NCBI GenBank assembly: GCA_963204795.1
Contig: CAUJHX010000053.1
Location: 1 to 32,563, forward strand
Direction: 5' to 3'
DNA: 32,563 nt
From: Pseudomonadota bacterium
GTDB taxonomy: Bacteria > Pseudomonadota > Gammaproteobacteria > Steroidobacterales > Steroidobacteraceae
Position numbers and translations under genes: made by a program. A model generated the notes under the pieces. It had not been told where the DNA came from and made no database searches. It saw only the letters and a list, made by a program, of their open reading frames with translations. Below, piece by piece: positions 10,863 through 20,567 of this stretch; positions within the stretch are counted from its first letter, which is position 1, and every line of letters starts with the position of its first letter.

Positions 10863-11483
10863 TCAGGCCAGTTTTGCCCTCCGATCGCCCGATGTCGCAT
10901 CTGCCAATGCAGCCACGCGGGGCCGCAGGCTCCTCAATGCACCCGTCCACTTGCCCAGTTCGTCCAGCATCTGCTGCGCGGAGTGGTCGATCAGTTCGTT
11001 GGATACGAAGGCCCCCTGGCCGTCCAGCGTCTCGGCCACCATCGGCACCATGACCCCTTCGACCATCGGCATCATCTTCAATGTAGTGACCAGCTGCTTG
11101 GCCACCTGCACTGCGCGCAAGCCACCCGATACGCCGCCGTAGCTGACGAAGCCGCAAGCCTTGTAGTTCCACTCGCGATAGACATAGTTCAGCGCGTTCA
11201 CGAAAGACGGCGGCGGGTTGTAGTTGTACTCCGGCGTCACGAAGACGTATGCATCGGCCGCGGCCACGCTCGCCGACCAGGCCTTGGTGTGGGCGTGCTC
11301 GTACTGCTGCATGGCAGGGTGTCGGGGCTCGTCGTAGACCGGCAAGCCGAAGTCCTTCAGGTCCACGAGGCGCGCGTCGAAGTGACCGTGGCGCCGGCTG
11401 AAGTCATGAAACCAGTGTGCCACGGCGGGACCGACGCGACCCGGGCGGGTGCTGGCAATGACGATATGCAGTTGTGGCTTCAA
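10863..11483 (-). CDS. NADPH-dependent FMN reductase family protein
   Basis: Flavodoxin-fold oxidoreductase, 206 aa, expected to bind FMN and reduce it, a quinone or another acceptor with NAD(P)H. I see the phosphate loop STRPGRVGPAV near the N-terminus and the family signature TPEYNYNPPPSFVNALNYV in the middle, followed by YGGVSGG. The start is TTG at 11481-11483, because AAGGAG lies 7 nt upstream. The nearby ATG at 11486-11488 is out of frame and stops after two codons. It begins 12 bp after the pirin gene, and the Shine-Dalgarno sequence touches the pirin stop codon, so the two are one operon. Confidence 0.9.
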   Translation of the reverse strand: MKPQLHIVIASTRPGRVGPAVAHWFHDFSRRHGHFDARLVDLKDFGLPVYDEPRHPAMQQYEHAHTKAWSASVAAADAYVFVTPEYNYNPPPSFVNALNYVYREWNYKACGFVSYGGVSGGLRAVQVAKQLVTTLKMMPMVEGVMVPMVAETLDGQGAFVSNELIDHSAQQMLDELGKWTGALRSLRPRVAALADATSGDRRAKLA

Positions 11484-11490
11484 TTCATCG

Positions 11491-11496
11491 CTCCTT
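11491..11496 (-). promoter_or_regulatory. Ribosome-binding site that decides the TTG start of the FMN reductase
   Basis: AAGGAG on the minus strand, overlapping the pirin stop codon by one base and spaced 7 nt from the TTG start. No in-frame ATG lies at a usable distance. Confidence 0.7.
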
Positions 11497-12380
11497 CAAT
11501 GCTGGCGGGTGTGGGTGTTCGGCATCCGGCCGAAGCGGCCGGCGTTGAAATCGGTGATGGCCTCGCGGATCTCCTCTTCGGTGTTCATCACGAACGGGCC
11601 GTGGCCGACGATCGGCTCATCGATCGGCGCACCGCTGAGCAGCAGCACGGTGACATCGTTGTTCGCCTCGAGCAGCACGTCGCTGCCGGTGCGCTCGAGC
11701 AGCACCATCTGCGCTTCACGCGCGATCTCGCTGCCGTTGACTTCAACCGTGCCGTGCAGCACGACGAGCGCCGTGGTGTGACCTTCGGGCACCTGGAAGC
11801 GCGCGGCATGCCCCTGCCCGAGGCGCACATCCCAGACATTCAGGGAGGTGAAGGTGCGTGCCGGCCCGACATGACCGTCGTACTCGCCTGCAATCACGCG
11901 CACCCTGCCGCCACCTGCGGGCAAGGCCACCGACGGAATGTCGGTATCGAGCAGAGTCTGATAGGCCGGTGGGACCATCTTGTCGCGCGCCGGCAGGTTG
12001 ACCCACAGTTGCACCATTTCCAGCGTACCGCCTGTGCGGGTGAAGTCCTTCGAATGAAATTCCTCATGCAGGATCCCGGACGCCGCGGTCATCCACTGCA
12101 CATCACCGGGCCCGATCCTGCCGCCCGCTCCCGTGGAATCACGATGCTCGACCTCGCCCTCGTACACGATGGTGACGGTCTCGAAGCCGCGGTGCGGGTG
12201 CTCACCGACACCACGTGGCCGGTCAGCCGGCTCGAACTTCATCGGCCCGGCGTAATCGAGCAGCAGGAACGGGCTCAGGTGCGCACCGTGGCTCTGATAG
12301 GAAAACATGGAGCGGACCGGGAAACCGTCGCCCACCCAGTGCGGCCGGGGGGCGCTGTAGGTACCGAGGACTTTCTTCAT
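11496..12380 (-). CDS. Pirin family protein (probable quercetin 2,3-dioxygenase-like)
   Basis: Bicupin protein of 294 aa; family members bind one Fe or Ni and some have quercetinase activity, others are redox-linked regulators. The metal ligands are in EHPHRGFETVT (H61, H63) and ILHEE (H105, E107). The central and C-terminal cupin halves are complete. The ATG at 12378-12380 is chosen over a longer form because AAAGGAGA lies 5 nt upstream. It leads the pirin / FMN reductase operon and is divergent from a LysR gene 102 bp away, which is the likely regulator. The physiological substrate is unknown. Confidence 0.93.
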   Translation of the reverse strand: MKKVLGTYSAPRPHWVGDGFPVRSMFSYQSHGAHLSPFLLLDYAGPMKFEPADRPRGVGEHPHRGFETVTIVYEGEVEHRDSTGAGGRIGPGDVQWMTAASGILHEEFHSKDFTRTGGTLEMVQLWVNLPARDKMVPPAYQTLLDTDIPSVALPAGGGRVRVIAGEYDGHVGPARTFTSLNVWDVRLGQGHAARFQVPEGHTTALVVLHGTVEVNGSEIAREAQMVLLERTGSDVLLEANNDVTVLLLSGAPIDEPIVGHGPFVMNTEEEIREAITDFNAGRFGRMPNTHTRQH

Positions 12381-12385
12381 GGCAA

Positions 12386-12393
12386 TCTCCTTT
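12386..12393 (-). promoter_or_regulatory. Strong ribosome-binding site of the pirin gene
   Basis: AAAGGAGA on the minus strand, 5 nt before the ATG at 12380. It selects this start over an open frame extending 19 codons further upstream. Confidence 0.75.
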
Positions 12394-12447
12394 GACAGAC
12401 ACACTATCTTCATGACGATCAACCCGGTAGATGGCATTTCATGGCAT

Positions 12448-12471
12448 CATCGTCCTGATATTGGAACGATG
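12448..12471. promoter_or_regulatory. Candidate LysR operator in the divergent intergenic region
   Basis: Inverted repeat CATCGT (12448-12453) / ACGATG (12466-12471) with a 12-nt spacer; CC and GG extend the arms imperfectly. It contains a T-N11-A core (T12453, A12465), the usual LysR box form. It lies 12 bp before the LysR start and about 70 bp upstream of the pirin start, a position suited to autoregulation plus activation. This is inference from pattern and position. Confidence 0.4.
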
Positions 12472-12482
12472 GTGAGAGTGCC

Positions 12483-13388
12483 GTGCAGGACCTCAATGAC
12501 CTTGCCTGGTTTGTGCGGGTGGTCGAGCATCAGGGATTCGCGCCAGCGGGACGTGCGCTCGGGATCCCCAAGTCGAAGCTGAGCCGACGCATCGGCTTGC
12601 TCGAAGAGCGTCTGGGCGTACGCCTGATCCAGCGTTCCACGCGGCGCTTTTCGGTCACCGAAATCGGCCAGATCTACCTGGGTCATTGCAGGGCGATGCT
12701 GGTCGAGGCGGAGGCCGCGCAGGAGGCCATCGACCGTACACGCTCCGAACCGTGCGGCATCGTCCGCGTGACCTGCCCGATCACGCTGCTCGATACCGGC
12801 ATCGGCACCATGCTGGCCGATTACATGATCGGGAACCGCGCCGTCACCGTGCACCTGGAGGCTACCAACCGCCGCGTCGACGTGATCAATGAGGGAGTCG
12901 ATGTGGCCATCCGTGCGCGCACACCACCGCTGGAAGACAGCGATCTCGTGTTGCGGGTGCTGGCCGAGCGCACTTCCTGCCTCGTGGGCAGTCCGGTCTT
13001 GCTCGCCGGCCGCACCCTGCCGCTGATGCCGGCCGACCTGTCATTGCTCCCCAGCGTGGACCTGGGCCCGCCGCGGCCGCAGTACGTCTGGGCCCTGCGG
13101 GGCCCGGACGGTGCGGCGGTTTCGATCCCGCACGAGCCGAGACTCGTCACCGACAACATGCTCGCGCTGCGTGCGGCGGCGGTGCGCGGCGTGGGTATTG
13201 CGCAGTTGCCGACCATGATGGTGGTCGACGAACTGAAGCACGGCAGTCTCGTCAGGATCGTGCCCGACTGGGCCCCCCGCAGTGTCATCGTGCACGCCGT
13301 ATTTCCATCGAGGCGGGGGCTGCTCCCTTCGGTGCGCAGTCTGCTCGACTACCTCACCACCCGCTTCGCAAGCCTGGACAAGGATTGA
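12483..13388 (+). CDS. LysR family transcriptional regulator
   Basis: 301-aa regulator with an N-terminal winged helix-turn-helix (about 1-60; FAPAGRALGIPKSKLSRRIG forms the helices, then LEERLGVRLIQRSTRRFSVTEIG). An effector-binding domain of the periplasmic-binding-protein type follows (about 90-295). It starts with GTG at 12483; the ATG at 12469 is out of frame. It is divergent from the pirin / FMN reductase operon, so by the usual LysR layout it probably controls that operon, perhaps in response to an electrophile or quinone (inference). The ligand is not readable from sequence. Confidence 0.92.
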   Translation: MQDLNDLAWFVRVVEHQGFAPAGRALGIPKSKLSRRIGLLEERLGVRLIQRSTRRFSVTEIGQIYLGHCRAMLVEAEAAQEAIDRTRSEPCGIVRVTCPITLLDTGIGTMLADYMIGNRAVTVHLEATNRRVDVINEGVDVAIRARTPPLEDSDLVLRVLAERTSCLVGSPVLLAGRTLPLMPADLSLLPSVDLGPPRPQYVWALRGPDGAAVSIPHEPRLVTDNMLALRAAAVRGVGIAQLPTMMVVDELKHGSLVRIVPDWAPRSVIVHAVFPSRRGLLPSVRSLLDYLTTRFASLDKD

Positions 13389-13457
13389 TCACTACGGCGG
13401 CCGCAGCCCACCGCCACCCTGCTCGCGGCCTGCGGCGCTGCCGCGTATCATTCCGCG

Positions 13458-14951
13458 ATGTCAACGATCACACTCGACGGCCGCTCCCTCACCCTCCAGA
13501 TTCTCGCCAACGACGCCCGCAAGGCGCAGCCGTTCGTCCTCGCGCCCGATGCGCGCGTGCGGCTGGGTGAGTCCGCACGGCAGGTTGCCAGCGCCGCGCA
13601 AGGCGAAGCCGCCGTATACGGCATCAACACCGGCTTCGGCGCCTTCGCGAATCGACGCATCGAGCGCGGCGCGGTTGCCCAGCTGCAAGTCAATCTCGTG
13701 CGCAGCCATGCCTGCGGCGTCGGCGAGCCGCTGCCCGAGTGCGTCGTGCGCCGCATGCTGATCCTCAAAGCGAACAGCCTCGCGACCGGGTATTCCGGTG
13801 TGCGCCCGGAAGTGATCGATGCAATCCTGGCGCTGGTCGACAGGAAGGTCATTCCGGTCGTGCCGAGCCTCGGTTCGGTGGGCGCCTCGGGCGATCTGGC
13901 CCCGCTCGCGCACCTTGCGCTCGCGCTGATCGGCGAAGGCGAGGCACACCATCGCGGCCGCACGCTGAGCGGCGTCGATGTGCTGCACGCCGCCGGCATC
14001 GAGCCTCTCGTACTCGAAGCGAAGGAGGGTCTCGCGATCCTGAACGGGACACAGCTCTCCTGCGCGCTGGCGATCGAGGGGCTCTTCGCCGTGCAGAACC
14101 TGCTCGCTTCATCGATTGCGGCAGGCGCCCTCACGGTCGAGGCACTCGCGGGCAGTCACGCGCCTTTCGACGCCCGCATCCACGACGCGCGCGGCCTGCC
14201 GGGACAGATCGAAGTTGCGCACCGCTTTCGCACCTGGCTCGCCGACAGCGAGATCCACCGCAGTCATGCCGACTGCGACCGTGTGCAGGACCCGTACGCG
14301 GTGCGTTGCATGCCGCAGGTACTCGGCGCGTGTGCCGACACGCTCGCGCACGCCCGCTCGGTACTCGAGCGCGAGGCGAATGCCGCCACCGACAATCCAC
14401 TCGTGTTCGGCGCCGACATCCTCTCGGGTGGCAATTTCCACGCCGCGCCGCTCGGCTATGTCGCGGACTTCATGGCGATCGCGGCAGCGGACGCCGTGTC
14501 GATGTCGGAGCGGCGCATCGACCTCCTCGATCGCCGCGTGAATCCGCGCCTCACGATGTTCATGGCGGATCATCCCGGGCTCGAATCGGGTTTCATGATC
14601 GCGCACGTCTCCGCCGCCGCGCTCGCGTCGAGCGTGAAGACACTCGCGCACCCGGCGTCGGTCGATTCGATTCCGACCTCGGCGGGTCAGGAAGATCACG
14701 TCAGCATGGCGCCCTGGGCCGGCGAGAAGCTGCTCACGATCTGCGAGCGCGCGGCCGCGGTGCTCGCGATCGAGTTCCTCGCCGCCGCGCATGCGATCGA
14801 CGTGATGCGTCCGCTGCACACGAGCGGCAAGCTCGAGGCCCTGCACGCTCGCATCCGCGAGCGCGTGCCGTTCCGCCGCGAGGACCACCGCCTCGACCGC
14901 GACATCGCCGCGGTCAGCGAGCTCGTACGCAGCGGCGCGCTCGCCGCCTGA
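13458..14951 (+). CDS. hutH: Histidine ammonia-lyase
   Basis: Deaminates histidine to urocanate using the self-formed MIO group. The 497-aa product has the MIO triad ASG at 143-145 within GSVGASGDLAPLAH, the Y54 loop (AAVYGINTGFG), and RSHACGVGE with the S-H pair typical of histidine rather than tyrosine or phenylalanine lyases. QEDHVSM occurs near the C-terminal third, also histidine-type. No hutU, hutI, hutG or HutC regulator lies nearby, so the rest of the pathway must be elsewhere or absent. No clear Shine-Dalgarno sequence is seen. It is convergent with purL, 17 bp between stops. Confidence 0.95.
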   Translation: MSTITLDGRSLTLQILANDARKAQPFVLAPDARVRLGESARQVASAAQGEAAVYGINTGFGAFANRRIERGAVAQLQVNLVRSHACGVGEPLPECVVRRMLILKANSLATGYSGVRPEVIDAILALVDRKVIPVVPSLGSVGASGDLAPLAHLALALIGEGEAHHRGRTLSGVDVLHAAGIEPLVLEAKEGLAILNGTQLSCALAIEGLFAVQNLLASSIAAGALTVEALAGSHAPFDARIHDARGLPGQIEVAHRFRTWLADSEIHRSHADCDRVQDPYAVRCMPQVLGACADTLAHARSVLEREANAATDNPLVFGADILSGGNFHAAPLGYVADFMAIAAADAVSMSERRIDLLDRRVNPRLTMFMADHPGLESGFMIAHVSAAALASSVKTLAHPASVDSIPTSAGQEDHVSMAPWAGEKLLTICERAAAVLAIEFLAAAHAIDVMRPLHTSGKLEALHARIRERVPFRREDHRLDRDIAAVSELVRSGALAA

Positions 14952-14968
14952 GCAGAGCCCGGCTGCGA

Positions 14969-17900
14969 TCAGCCCACCCACACCCGCGCGTTCCGGAATA
15001 GCCGCATCCAGCCGCTTACGTCACCCGCATCGTCCGGGCGCCAGGAATTCTGCACGTAGCGGAACGACCGCTCCGGATGCGGCATCGTGAGCGTCACGCG
15101 GCCGTCGGTGCTCGTCACCGCCGCAATGCCGCGTGGCGAGCCGTTCGGGTTGGCAGGGTAACGCGACGCGACGGCGCCGTGGTTGTCGACGTAATGAAAT
15201 GCGGTCAGGCCGGCAGCAGCGAAGTTGCTCTCGGCTTCGGCCGATGCGAACTCCGCGCGCCCTTCGCCGTGCGACACGGCCACGGGCAGACGCGACCCCG
15301 CCATACCCGCCAGCAGCACCGAGGGTGACGGTACGATTTCGACGAGCGAGAAGCGCCCTTCGAACTGCTCGCTGCGGTTCCTGATGAAGCGCGGCCAGTG
15401 TTCGGCGCCCGGGACGAGTGCCTTGAGCGCGGAGAGCATCTGGCAGCCGTTGCAGACGCCGAGCGTGAAGGTGTCCGGCCGCGTGAAATACGCCGTGAAC
15501 TCATCTCGCATGCGGGAGTGGAAGAGGATCGACTTCGCCCAGCCTTCACCCGCGCCGAGCACATCACCATAGGAGAAACCCCCGCAGGCAATGAGCCCGC
15601 GGAATTCCCCGAGCGTGCGCGCGCCGCTCAACAGGTCGGTCATGTGCACGTCGTGTGGCTCGAAGCCGGCCCGGTCGAGCGCCGCGGCCATTTCGACTTC
15701 GCTGTTCACCCCCTGCTCGCGCAGCACCGCGACGCGCGGACGCGCACCGTGCGCAATGTGCGGCGCCGCGACGTCATCGTCGGGGTTGAAAGTGAGCGCC
15801 ACCGTGAGCCCCGGGTCGGCGTCGTCGCAGCTCGCGGCGAACTCCTCCTCCGCGCACGCGGGCTCATCGCGCAGCCGGCGCATCTCGAAGGAGGTCCGTG
15901 ACCACGCTTCCCGCAGCTCGCGCCATGCGAGATCGAGCCTCGCGCTACCCACATCGATGCGTACCCGCATGTCGGCCGCTGGTGCACCGATCTCGCGCAC
16001 ACAGTGCTCGAGGCCGTGCAGGCGCCATGTGACACGCAGCGCTTCGAGCGCCGCGGCACGCACCTGCAGCACCACGCCCGGCTCTTCGGCGAAAAGTTGC
16101 TCGACGGCCGTACCGTCCTGCCCGGGCAGGCTCACGTCGAGGCCGCAGTGACCCGCGAACGCCATCTCGGCAAGCGTTGCGAAGAGGCCGCCGTCCGACA
16201 CATCGTGGTACGCGAGCACGTGGCCGGCGTCCCGCAGAGTGCACAGGGCAGCCGCGAAACTCACGAGGCGCGCGGGCTTGTCGAGATCCGGGCATTCGTC
16301 ACCCAGCTCGCCGTGAACTTGCGCGAAGACCGATCCGCCGAGCCGGTGGCGCAGCCCATTGAGCGAGACGTGCAGCAGTCGCGTCGCACCGGCGTCGGTG
16401 CGAAGTTGCGGCGTCCAGGTGCGCCGCGCGTCCTGCACCGGCGCGAATGCCGACACGATCAGCGAGACAGGCGCGACGACGCTGTGGTCGGCGCCTGACG
16501 CCGGGTCATGCCATGCCGTCCTCATCGACAGCGAATCCTTGCCGACGGGGATCGCGATGCCGAGCGCGGGGCAGAGCTCTTCGCCCACTGCGTGCACGGT
16601 GGCGTAAAGCGCCGCATCTTCGCCCGGCTCGCCGCACGCCGCCATCCAGTTCGCCGAGAGGCGAATGTCCCGAAGCGCCGCGATGTCCGCCGCCAGGATA
16701 TTGAGCACCGCCTCGCAGACCGCGAGGCGCCCGGAGGCCGGCGCATCGAGCACCGCCACGGGTGTGCGTTCGCCCATCGCCATCGCCTCGCCCGCGTATC
16801 CCTCGTAGTCCGCGAGCGTCACCGCGACATCGGCAACCGGCACCTGCCAGGGCCCGACCAACTGGTCGCGGCTCACGAGGCCACCGACCGTACGATCACC
16901 GATCGAGATGAGGAAGGTCTTGTCCGCCACCGCCGGAAACTGCAATACGCGCAGTGCCGCCTCGCGCAGCGCGGTTGCGTTCGTGATCTGCGCCGCCCCT
17001 GCGAGTGGCGCACGCGTCGGCGCGAGCGAGCGCACGTTGCGCAGCATCCGCGGCGGCTTGCCGAGCAGCACCTCGATCGGCATATCGACCACGTTCACCC
17101 CGGTGAGCCGATCGTGCACGATGAGTTGCCCGCTGTCGTCGATGTCGCCGATCACTGCGTACGGCGTGCGCTCGCGCGCGCACAGTGCCTCGAAGAGCGC
17201 GAGATCGTGCGGCGCGATCGTCAGCACGTAGCGCTCCTGCGCTTCGTTGCACCAGACCTCCATCGGCGTCATGCCGGGTTCGTCGCTCGGCACGTCGCGC
17301 AGTTCGATGCGCGCGCCGCGCCCGCTGTGCGCGACCACCTCGGGGACCGCGTTCGACAGACCGCCCGCGCCGACGTCGTGGATGAGGAGAATCGGGTTGG
17401 CATCGCCGAGCGCCCAGCAGCGGTCGATCACTTCCTGCGCGCGCCGCTGCATCTCCGGGTTGCCCCGCTGCACGGAGGCGAAATCGAGTGCTTCACTCGT
17501 CGTGCCGCTGCCGACCGAGGAGGCCGCGCCGCCGCCGAGGCCGATCAGCATCGCCGGGCCACCGAGCACCACGATCTTCGCGCCGACGGGTACCGCACCC
17601 TTCTGCACATGCATGCGACGCACGTTGCCGACGCCGCCGGCGATCATGATCGGCTTGTGGTAGCCGCGTACGCGCTGCGGCGGATCGCCGGCGGCGCGCA
17701 GTTCGAAGTTGCGGAAGTAGCCGCATATGTTCGGGCGCCCGAATTCGTTGTTGAATGCCGCCGCGCCGATCGGACCTTCGATCATGATGTCGAGCGCCGA
17801 GGCGATCCGGTCGGGCTTGCCAAAGGGCGTTTCCCAGGGCTGCGGCAGGCGGGGTATGCGCAAGTGCGACACCGAGAATCCAGCGAGCCCTGCCTTCGGC

Positions 17901-18886
17901 TTCGCACCGAGCCCGGTCGCGCCCTCGTCGCGGATTTCTCCACCTGCTCCGGTTGCTGCGCCCGGGAACGGCGAAATGGCCGTGGGATGGTTGTGCGTCT
18001 CGACTTTCATCAGGATGTCGATCGGCTCGACGCTGCGCTGGTAGGCGCCGCCACGCGGATCGGCAAACCAGCGCGCGCCCACCGTGCCCTCGATCACGGA
18101 GGCATTGTCGCGATACGCCGAGAGCACACCGCGCGGGCTGCGCGCGTGCGTATTGCGGATCATCGCGAAGAGCGACTTCGGTGCGGGCGCGCCGTCGATG
18201 ATCCAGTCGGCATTGAAGATCTTGTGGCGGCAATGCTCCGAGTTCGCCTGTGCGAACATCATCAGTTCGACATCGGTCGCATCGCGCCCGAGGCGCTCGA
18301 AGGCTGCAACGAGATAGTCGATCTCGTCATCCGACAGCGCCAGCGCGAGCTCCCGGTTCGCGCGTGCGAGCGCGGCCCGGCCGCCGGCGCGCGGCACGGT
18401 GCGCAGCTGCCCCGGTGCCGCGCGGACGAACAGCGCCTCGAGATCCGCGGCTGCGAAGAACGCCGCCTCGGTCATCCGGTCGTGGAGCGGCGTGGCGAGC
18501 CGCTCGAGTGTGACTGTATCGAGCGCCTCGACACCCGCGATCCGGTACTCGATCGCCCGCTCGATCCGGCGCACGGCGGCGAGCCCGCACACCCGCGCGA
18601 TGTCGGTGGCCTTGCTGGCCCACGGCGAAACGGTGCCCGGCCGGGGCGCAACGACCACGACGCGACCACCCGACACCGGCTCGCCCGTCAATGGCGCCCG
18701 CGGTCCGTAGGTCAGGAGCGTTGCGAGCAGGTCGCGCTCGGAAGGCACGAGTTCCCGGGCAACGTCGACGAGGTGGATGAAGCGCGCGTCGAGCGCGCAC
18801 ACGCCAGCCTCGAGCGCGCGCAGGCGTTCGAGCAGCTTCGTGAGTCGAAACGGGGAGAGTGCGGGAGCGCCCTTGAGTACCAGCAT
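14969..18886 (-). CDS. purL: Phosphoribosylformylglycinamidine synthase (long PurL)
   Basis: Fourth step of purine synthesis: FGAR plus glutamine plus ATP gives FGAM. The 1305-aa single-chain form is typical of gamma- and betaproteobacteria. In order I see the PurS-like N-terminus; the two PurM-like synthetase halves (for example [43 protein letters not shown] and GKDSLSM); and the C-terminal class I glutaminase with [18 protein letters not shown], catalytic Cys in GVCNGCQM, and the PHPER end region. All major motifs are intact. It begins 11 bp after the DUF1820 gene, suggesting a shared transcript. Confidence 0.98.
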   Translation of the reverse strand: MLVLKGAPALSPFRLTKLLERLRALEAGVCALDARFIHLVDVARELVPSERDLLATLLTYGPRAPLTGEPVSGGRVVVVAPRPGTVSPWASKATDIARVCGLAAVRRIERAIEYRIAGVEALDTVTLERLATPLHDRMTEAAFFAAADLEALFVRAAPGQLRTVPRAGGRAALARANRELALALSDDEIDYLVAAFERLGRDATDVELMMFAQANSEHCRHKIFNADWIIDGAPAPKSLFAMIRNTHARSPRGVLSAYRDNASVIEGTVGARWFADPRGGAYQRSVEPIDILMKVETHNHPTAISPFPGAATGAGGEIRDEGATGLGAKPKAGLAGFSVSHLRIPRLPQPWETPFGKPDRIASALDIMIEGPIGAAAFNNEFGRPNICGYFRNFELRAAGDPPQRVRGYHKPIMIAGGVGNVRRMHVQKGAVPVGAKIVVLGGPAMLIGLGGGAASSVGSGTTSEALDFASVQRGNPEMQRRAQEVIDRCWALGDANPILLIHDVGAGGLSNAVPEVVAHSGRGARIELRDVPSDEPGMTPMEVWCNEAQERYVLTIAPHDLALFEALCARERTPYAVIGDIDDSGQLIVHDRLTGVNVVDMPIEVLLGKPPRMLRNVRSLAPTRAPLAGAAQITNATALREAALRVLQFPAVADKTFLISIGDRTVGGLVSRDQLVGPWQVPVADVAVTLADYEGYAGEAMAMGERTPVAVLDAPASGRLAVCEAVLNILAADIAALRDIRLSANWMAACGEPGEDAALYATVHAVGEELCPALGIAIPVGKDSLSMRTAWHDPASGADHSVVAPVSLIVSAFAPVQDARRTWTPQLRTDAGATRLLHVSLNGLRHRLGGSVFAQVHGELGDECPDLDKPARLVSFAAALCTLRDAGHVLAYHDVSDGGLFATLAEMAFAGHCGLDVSLPGQDGTAVEQLFAEEPGVVLQVRAAALEALRVTWRLHGLEHCVREIGAPAADMRVRIDVGSARLDLAWRELREAWSRTSFEMRRLRDEPACAEEEFAASCDDADPGLTVALTFNPDDDVAAPHIAHGARPRVAVLREQGVNSEVEMAAALDRAGFEPHDVHMTDLLSGARTLGEFRGLIACGGFSYGDVLGAGEGWAKSILFHSRMRDEFTAYFTRPDTFTLGVCNGCQMLSALKALVPGAEHWPRFIRNRSEQFEGRFSLVEIVPSPSVLLAGMAGSRLPVAVSHGEGRAEFASAEAESNFAAAGLTAFHYVDNHGAVASRYPANPNGSPRGIAAVTSTDGRVTLTMPHPERSFRYVQNSWRPDDAGDVSGWMRLFRNARVWVG

Positions 18887-18897
18887 CGTGCGAGCGA

Positions 18898-19242
18898 CTA
18901 CTTTCGCGGTCCCTCGCTGCCCGGGGGCGGTGAATAAATGGGGCCGGGAAACTGCGTGACATTTCCGCCCTCGAGGGCCGTGATCTTGCTGACGCCCTGC
19001 TTCCTCACCTCATCGATCCGCAGAACCGAATGCAGCGGCAACCAGCTGCGCTTGACCCCCTCGAACTCGCCCTTCACCCGCTCTTCGGAGGGGTCGAGCA
19101 CGACGGAGCTGCGTTCGCCGAACACCAGTTCCTCTATCTCTATGAATCCAAACAGGTTTCCATGATGCACCTTGCGGGCGTACACCTCGTAGACCTTGCC
19201 CTGATTCACGAACATGACTTTGAAAATGTGACTGGTTGCCAT
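18898..19242 (-). CDS. DUF1820 family protein
   Basis: Small protein of 114 aa, function unknown. The conserved core is recognisable: [50 protein letters not shown] and the HSVLRIDEV segment. The tail is Pro/Gly-rich. No signal peptide or membrane segment is seen. DUF1820 is largely confined to gammaproteobacteria. It lies directly upstream of purL in the same direction and divergent from the FHA gene. A perfect TATAAT on the minus strand lies about 37 nt upstream of the start. Confidence 0.92.
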   Translation of the reverse strand: MATSHIFKVMFVNQGKVYEVYARKVHHGNLFGFIEIEELVFGERSSVVLDPSEERVKGEFEGVKRSWLPLHSVLRIDEVRKQGVSKITALEGGNVTQFPGPIYSPPPGSEGPRK

Positions 19243-19278
19243 CGAGAAGGGGGCTGCACTTGTTAATTTAGACTTCCC

Positions 19279-19284
19279 ATTATA
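19279..19284 (-). promoter_or_regulatory. Perfect -10 hexamer upstream of the DUF1820-purL operon
   Basis: TATAAT on the minus strand in a short AT-rich island of the divergent gap. No good -35 is seen at 17 bp. Its location, 37 nt before the start codon, suits a promoter of the DUF1820-purL transcript. Confidence 0.35.
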
Positions 19285-19328
19285 TGTCTGTACGGCCCTC
19301 CTCGTGGGTCCGTACCAACGGTCGTTTC

Positions 19329-20567
19329 ATGGCGCTCAGACTGCGTGTCGTCAGCTCCCAGCGTCGCTCTCTCGGAGAGCGTGCCACGATCGTCTTCGGC
19401 GTGGGCGGCGGCACGATCGGCCGTGCGGCCGACAACGACTGGGTGCTGCCGGATCCGCTGCGCTATGTCTCGAGCTGCCACCTGCGCGTGCATTTCAGGA
19501 AGGGCCAGTGGCTCCTCGAGGACCTGTCCACGAATGGCGCTTATGTGAACGACGCGGAGCGGCCGATCGGCAAACACGGGACACACGTGCTCGCCAATGG
19601 CGACATGATCCGCCTCGGCGAGTATGAGCTGCTGGTCGCCGTCGATTCCGCCACCGATTTTCCGCCCACCGACAGCGCGCGAGTGGCGCTCGATGTGCTC
19701 GGTGCTGCGCAGGCCGACCCGGTCGCCACACATGGCGACCTCGGTGCCTCCCTCAACATGGCCTCACTCCTCGGCTCCGATGTGTCGCCGAGCGACAGCT
19801 TTCGGGCGGTCAACGCGTTCGGGCAGGCGGTGGTAACACCGCTCGATGCCGCGCGCGAAGCGAACAACGCGCGCCAGGCGGAAGCCGACGTGGTTTCACG
19901 GCGCATGGCACGCCTTGCGCGCGCGGCGCGCGCCCAGGAGGCCGCCCAGCCGGCAGCGCTCTACGACGTGCAGACGGGGCTCGCGGCTTTCTGCCGTGGT
20001 GCGGGCATCGACCCCGAGCGCCTTCCCGCGGACGCGCAGACGCGCATGCTGCATCTGGCTGGACAGGTGTTTCGCGAGGCGCTGCTCGGCCTCAAGGATC
20101 TGAGCCGCCACCACCACGAAGTGCGCAACAGCTACCGCATCGAGTTGCCCGCCGCCGCTGCCGACGAGCCGTTTCCGCTCGACCGCGGCGCTGTCGATGA
20201 TCTCGTCACGAGTGTTCTCGCGAGTCACGACAGCCGGCGCATCGACGCGGTGCAGTGGCTGCGGGAGCGATTCGAGGACAGCCGCAGCCATGAGCGGGCA
20301 GCCGCAGCCGCATTGCGGGCCGCCTTCGTCGAATTCATCGACCGACTCGATCCCGCCGAGCTCGAGAGCCGCTTCGATCGCGCTCTGAAGAAGAGCAAGC
20401 TCACCGGTGGCCAGCGTGCGCAGTACTGGGACCTGTATGGCGATTTCTATCGCAACATCACCGAAATGCCGGCGAATCAGCTGCCGCATGTGTTCGTCGA
20501 GGCCTTTGCGCGGGCCTATGGCGAGGCACGTCGCGCCAGGCGCGATGGCAGCACATCACGGAACTGA
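19329..20567 (+). CDS. tagH: Type VI secretion-associated FHA domain protein (TagH type), orphan
   Basis: 412-aa protein with an N-terminal forkhead-associated domain that binds phosphothreonine: GRAADNDWVLPD with GR at 31-32, the YVSSCHLRV strand, and STNGAYVN at 67-74. After a variable Ala-rich linker comes the C-terminal domain found in T6SS FHA proteins (about 215-405), with FREALLGLKDL near its start and KLTGGQRAQYWDLYGDFY near its end. In T6SS loci this protein is a target of the PpkA kinase. No other T6SS gene is in this window. The ATG at 19329 gives the family start (MALRLRVVSS); an upstream ATG at 19284 would add 15 residues. Its end overlaps the convergent MarC gene by 12 bp. Confidence 0.85.
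   Translation: MALRLRVVSSQRRSLGERATIVFGVGGGTIGRAADNDWVLPDPLRYVSSCHLRVHFRKGQWLLEDLSTNGAYVNDAERPIGKHGTHVLANGDMIRLGEYELLVAVDSATDFPPTDSARVALDVLGAAQADPVATHGDLGASLNMASLLGSDVSPSDSFRAVNAFGQAVVTPLDAAREANNARQAEADVVSRRMARLARAARAQEAAQPAALYDVQTGLAAFCRGAGIDPERLPADAQTRMLHLAGQVFREALLGLKDLSRHHHEVRNSYRIELPAAAADEPFPLDRGAVDDLVTSVLASHDSRRIDAVQWLRERFEDSRSHERAAAAALRAAFVEFIDRLDPAELESRFDRALKKSKLTGGQRAQYWDLYGDFYRNITEMPANQLPHVFVEAFARAYGEARRARRDGSTSRN

Noticed and set aside
10761-12395. A plus-strand open frame of about 544 codons opposite the FMN reductase and pirin genes
   Set aside because: Spans two well-supported genes on the other strand, with His/Arg-rich composition and no motif.
16508-18937. A plus-strand open frame of about 800 codons opposite purL
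   Set aside because: It is a GC-rich shadow of purL. The product is Arg/His/Asp-rich with no recognisable domain, while the minus strand encodes a complete PurL.
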